Source: Echinicola soli (GTDB taxonomy: Bacteria > Bacteroidota > Bacteroidia > Cytophagales > Cyclobacteriaceae). From it: DNA of 64,000 nt. Position 1 is the first letter of the stretch, and each line of letters opens with the position of its first letter. Positions 62,587-64,000 of the stretch are shown one piece after another. The translations under genes and the position numbers were made by a program. The notes below the pieces were generated by a model. That model worked only from the letters and a program-made list of their open reading frames with translations. It did no database searches and was not told the DNA's origin. The stretch lies in NCBI RefSeq assembly GCF_006575665.1, contig NZ_CP041253.1:935501-999500 (forward strand). Reading direction: 5' to 3'.

Positions 62587-63405
62587 TTATAGTTGTCCCA
62601 GATAGTTGTCGACACTGGAGAGGATCATAGGATCTTCGGTCATGTCTTTCACCTTCTGAAACTGATTTTTTGCTTTTTTCTTTTGCTTCGATTCAAAGTA
62701 GCTTACTCCTAGGTAAAACTGCCCTTGAACATTCTCAGGATAATAACCCACCAAGGTCTCAAAACGTTCCACCGCCCGCTTGTATTGGCCTGACTGCATG
62801 GAGAGTATCCCCATATTGTACAAGGCTTCTTGATTTTCCGGATCCTCTTCTAGCACCTCACGGATCATCATGATCCCCTGCATGGGGTTAGAAGAAGACA
62901 CATAGGTCATGGCCACCTTGGTCTTCAGGTCAAGCCGGTCAGGATTTGCTTCCAAGACCTGGTTCAGGTAAGCTCTGGTCTTTTCGGCCAGCATGCTCAT
63001 TTTTTCCTGATCCATTGCGAAACCGTATGCTTCGTAATATGCATTACCTGCTTTTTCTTTTAATTCCATATCCGAAAACTGATCAGCCCCTTTGCCCAAA
63101 TAGTAAGCAGCACTGTCATACATACCGGCTTTCTGGTAAAAAGCAGCCAATGAATCTGCAAAGATAGTAAAATTTTCTTTACTTTCAGCGTTTTCCAAAT
63201 TGGCTATCAGACCACTAACGGTTCCACGCTCCGTTTCAGGAATCTGGACATCGTGTGCCTGCACCACAGAATCAGATGCCGCAACATCCTCCTGACCGAT
63301 GTTTTCATTGTTTTCTTCGTTGTCAACCACCACACGTGGCAGGGAATATAATACCCCCACAACGACAATGACCACAACGACCAGGATGATTTGCGTCTTT
63401 TTCAT
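62587..63405 (-). CDS. TPR-repeat membrane-anchored protein
   Basis: The 272-residue protein has an N-terminal membrane anchor (IILVVVVIVVVGVLYSL) and a short acidic linker (NEENNENIGQEDV). Several tetratricopeptide repeats follow (YDSAAYYLGKGADQF, NQEALYNMGILSMQSGQYKRAVERFETLV, YFESKQKKKAKNQFQKV). The repeats face the periplasm if the anchor is a signal anchor. Its place between HU and RNase G is conserved in Bacteroidota, but its function is not known. It follows hup by 21 bases. Confidence 0.88.
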   Translation of the reverse strand: MKKTQIILVVVVIVVVGVLYSLPRVVVDNEENNENIGQEDVAASDSVVQAHDVQIPETERGTVSGLIANLENAESKENFTIFADSLAAFYQKAGMYDSAAYYLGKGADQFSDMELKEKAGNAYYEAYGFAMDQEKMSMLAEKTRAYLNQVLEANPDRLDLKTKVAMTYVSSSNPMQGIMMIREVLEEDPENQEALYNMGILSMQSGQYKRAVERFETLVGYYPENVQGQFYLGVSYFESKQKKKAKNQFQKVKDMTEDPMILSSVDNYLGQL

Positions 63406-63426
63406 ACCGTCTTGTTCATCTCAGGA

Positions 63427-63735
63427 TTAATCCTGAAAAGCTACCTCTTTAACCTTTTTACTGTTTTTGATTTTGTCGATAAACACTTTGGAAGGCTTGA
63501 AAGCCGGCACATAATGCTCATCGATTACGATAGCAGTGTTTTTGCTGATGTTTCTGGCGATCTTCTTAGCTCTCTTCTTGTTGATGAAGCTACCGAATCC
63601 CCTCACATAAATATTCTCTCCCTCAGACATGGAATCTTTTACAACTTTGAAGAATGCCTCAATGGTTTGAGTTACATCGTCCTTCTGAATTCCTGTCTTG
63701 TCCGAAATCTTGGTAATTACCTCTGCTTTAGTCAC
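63427..63735 (-). CDS. HU-family DNA-binding protein
   Basis: The 102-residue histone-like protein has the HU start MTKAEVITKISDKTGIQKDDVTQTIEAFFKVVKDSM, the saddle YVRGFGSFINKKRAKKIARNI, and the arm whose Pro is in YVPAFKPSK. The C-terminal end is short and charged. It bends and compacts DNA as a dimer. It is the first gene of the minus-strand series with the TPR protein, COX24-like protein and RNase G. Confidence 0.95.
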   Translation of the reverse strand: MTKAEVITKISDKTGIQKDDVTQTIEAFFKVVKDSMSEGENIYVRGFGSFINKKRAKKIARNISKNTAIVIDEHYVPAFKPSKVFIDKIKNSKKVKEVAFQD

Positions 63736-63799
63736 TGTATTTAAATTTTAATTTGATTAAATTGCTTAACAATCTATTAACCAACTAATTTTGGGATTG

Positions 63800-63834
63800 C
63801 AAATTTAAATGATGGTTTTCAATATAAAAACAAA
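63800..63834 (-). promoter_or_regulatory. Bacteroidota-type promoter for the HU gene
   Basis: The minus strand has TTTG (63834-63831), 23 bases, then TAAATTTG (63807-63800), matching TTTG...TAnnTTTG with a slightly long spacer. The -7 element lies about 64 bases upstream of the HU start codon. Confidence 0.55.
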
Positions 63835-64000
63835 TTGACGAAAATTAGCGTCTTTTGTTCAACGAAAACTTAATTCTTAAAATTCCAAAAGTTTTGACTT
63901 TCAGCCATTTTCCCCATAAGCTACTGCATTGGTACCCCCAAAATAAAAGGGATCTGCCTTGGAGAAACACCCAAAATCCATACATCATTTGGTTATCAGA

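Noticed and set aside
63900..64000. Short minus-strand frame reading DPFYFGGTNAVAYGENG at the right edge
   Set aside because: The frame hits a stop about 13 bases from the edge, so only about 26 codons are open. It cannot be shown to be the end of a gene.

Overview
The window comes from a member of the Bacteroidota, most likely a marine or environmental Cytophagales related to Cyclobacteriaceae (Echinicola or Algoriphagus type; this placement is an inference). The evidence is two SusC/SusD outer-membrane nutrient systems, a FecR anti-sigma factor, -7 elements of the form TAnnTTTG, near absence of Shine-Dalgarno sequences except at rpsU, the rpsU-xerC-hpf and HU-TPR-RNase G gene orders, and a CrtZ/MerR carotenoid pair. 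No rRNA, tRNA or CRISPR array was seen.

Layout. 1-2651: the end of one SusC/SusD pair and a strong terminator. 2853-12752: housekeeping genes (PAP2 phosphatase; the hpf-xerC-rpsU operon on the minus strand; ruvB, queG, lysA; a secreted EF-hand protein; an RprX/RprY-like two-component system). 13390-19568: a FecR-SusC-SusD uptake operon ending in a terminator. 19919-34339: a long plus-strand sugar catabolic region with a fucose/arabinose-isomerase-family enzyme, a two-subunit transketolase, a ribose-type ABC importer with a DUF2291 protein, and a glycerol-kinase-like FGGY kinase. A second module follows with a DHDPS/NAL-family aldolase, an SSS symporter and an L-fucose-isomerase-like enzyme. 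The first module has the gene content expected of the transketolase route for a branched pentose such as D-apiose.

34359-35487 is a repeat zone: 111-bp tandem units in two blocks around a dispersed repeat whose inverted relative lies near 53.1 kb. 35655-45079 holds a DUF4403 lipoprotein, a DUF4160/DUF2442 pair with a frameshifted first gene, and an acetate assimilation block (exonuclease, DUF294 cNMP/CBS protein, acetyl-CoA synthetase, ActP-like symporter and DUF4212 small subunit). 45507-49179 is nth-asnB-glycosyltransferase. 49507-50160 is an internally deleted IS4-type element with perfect terminal inverted repeats and a 10-bp target duplication. The rest holds msrB, a TetR regulator, a repeat-rich gene desert, a lipoprotein sulfatase, the crtZ-merR pair, coaX, an orphan exported protein in an AT-rich setting, and a minus-strand block of HU, a TPR protein, a 29-residue COX24-like protein and RNase G.

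The genes suggest a heterotroph that takes up glycan fragments through SusCD, processes unusual sugars with ABC and sodium-coupled importers, and scavenges acetate. Intergenic regions are rich in palindromic and dispersed repeats, several of which form families within this window alone.
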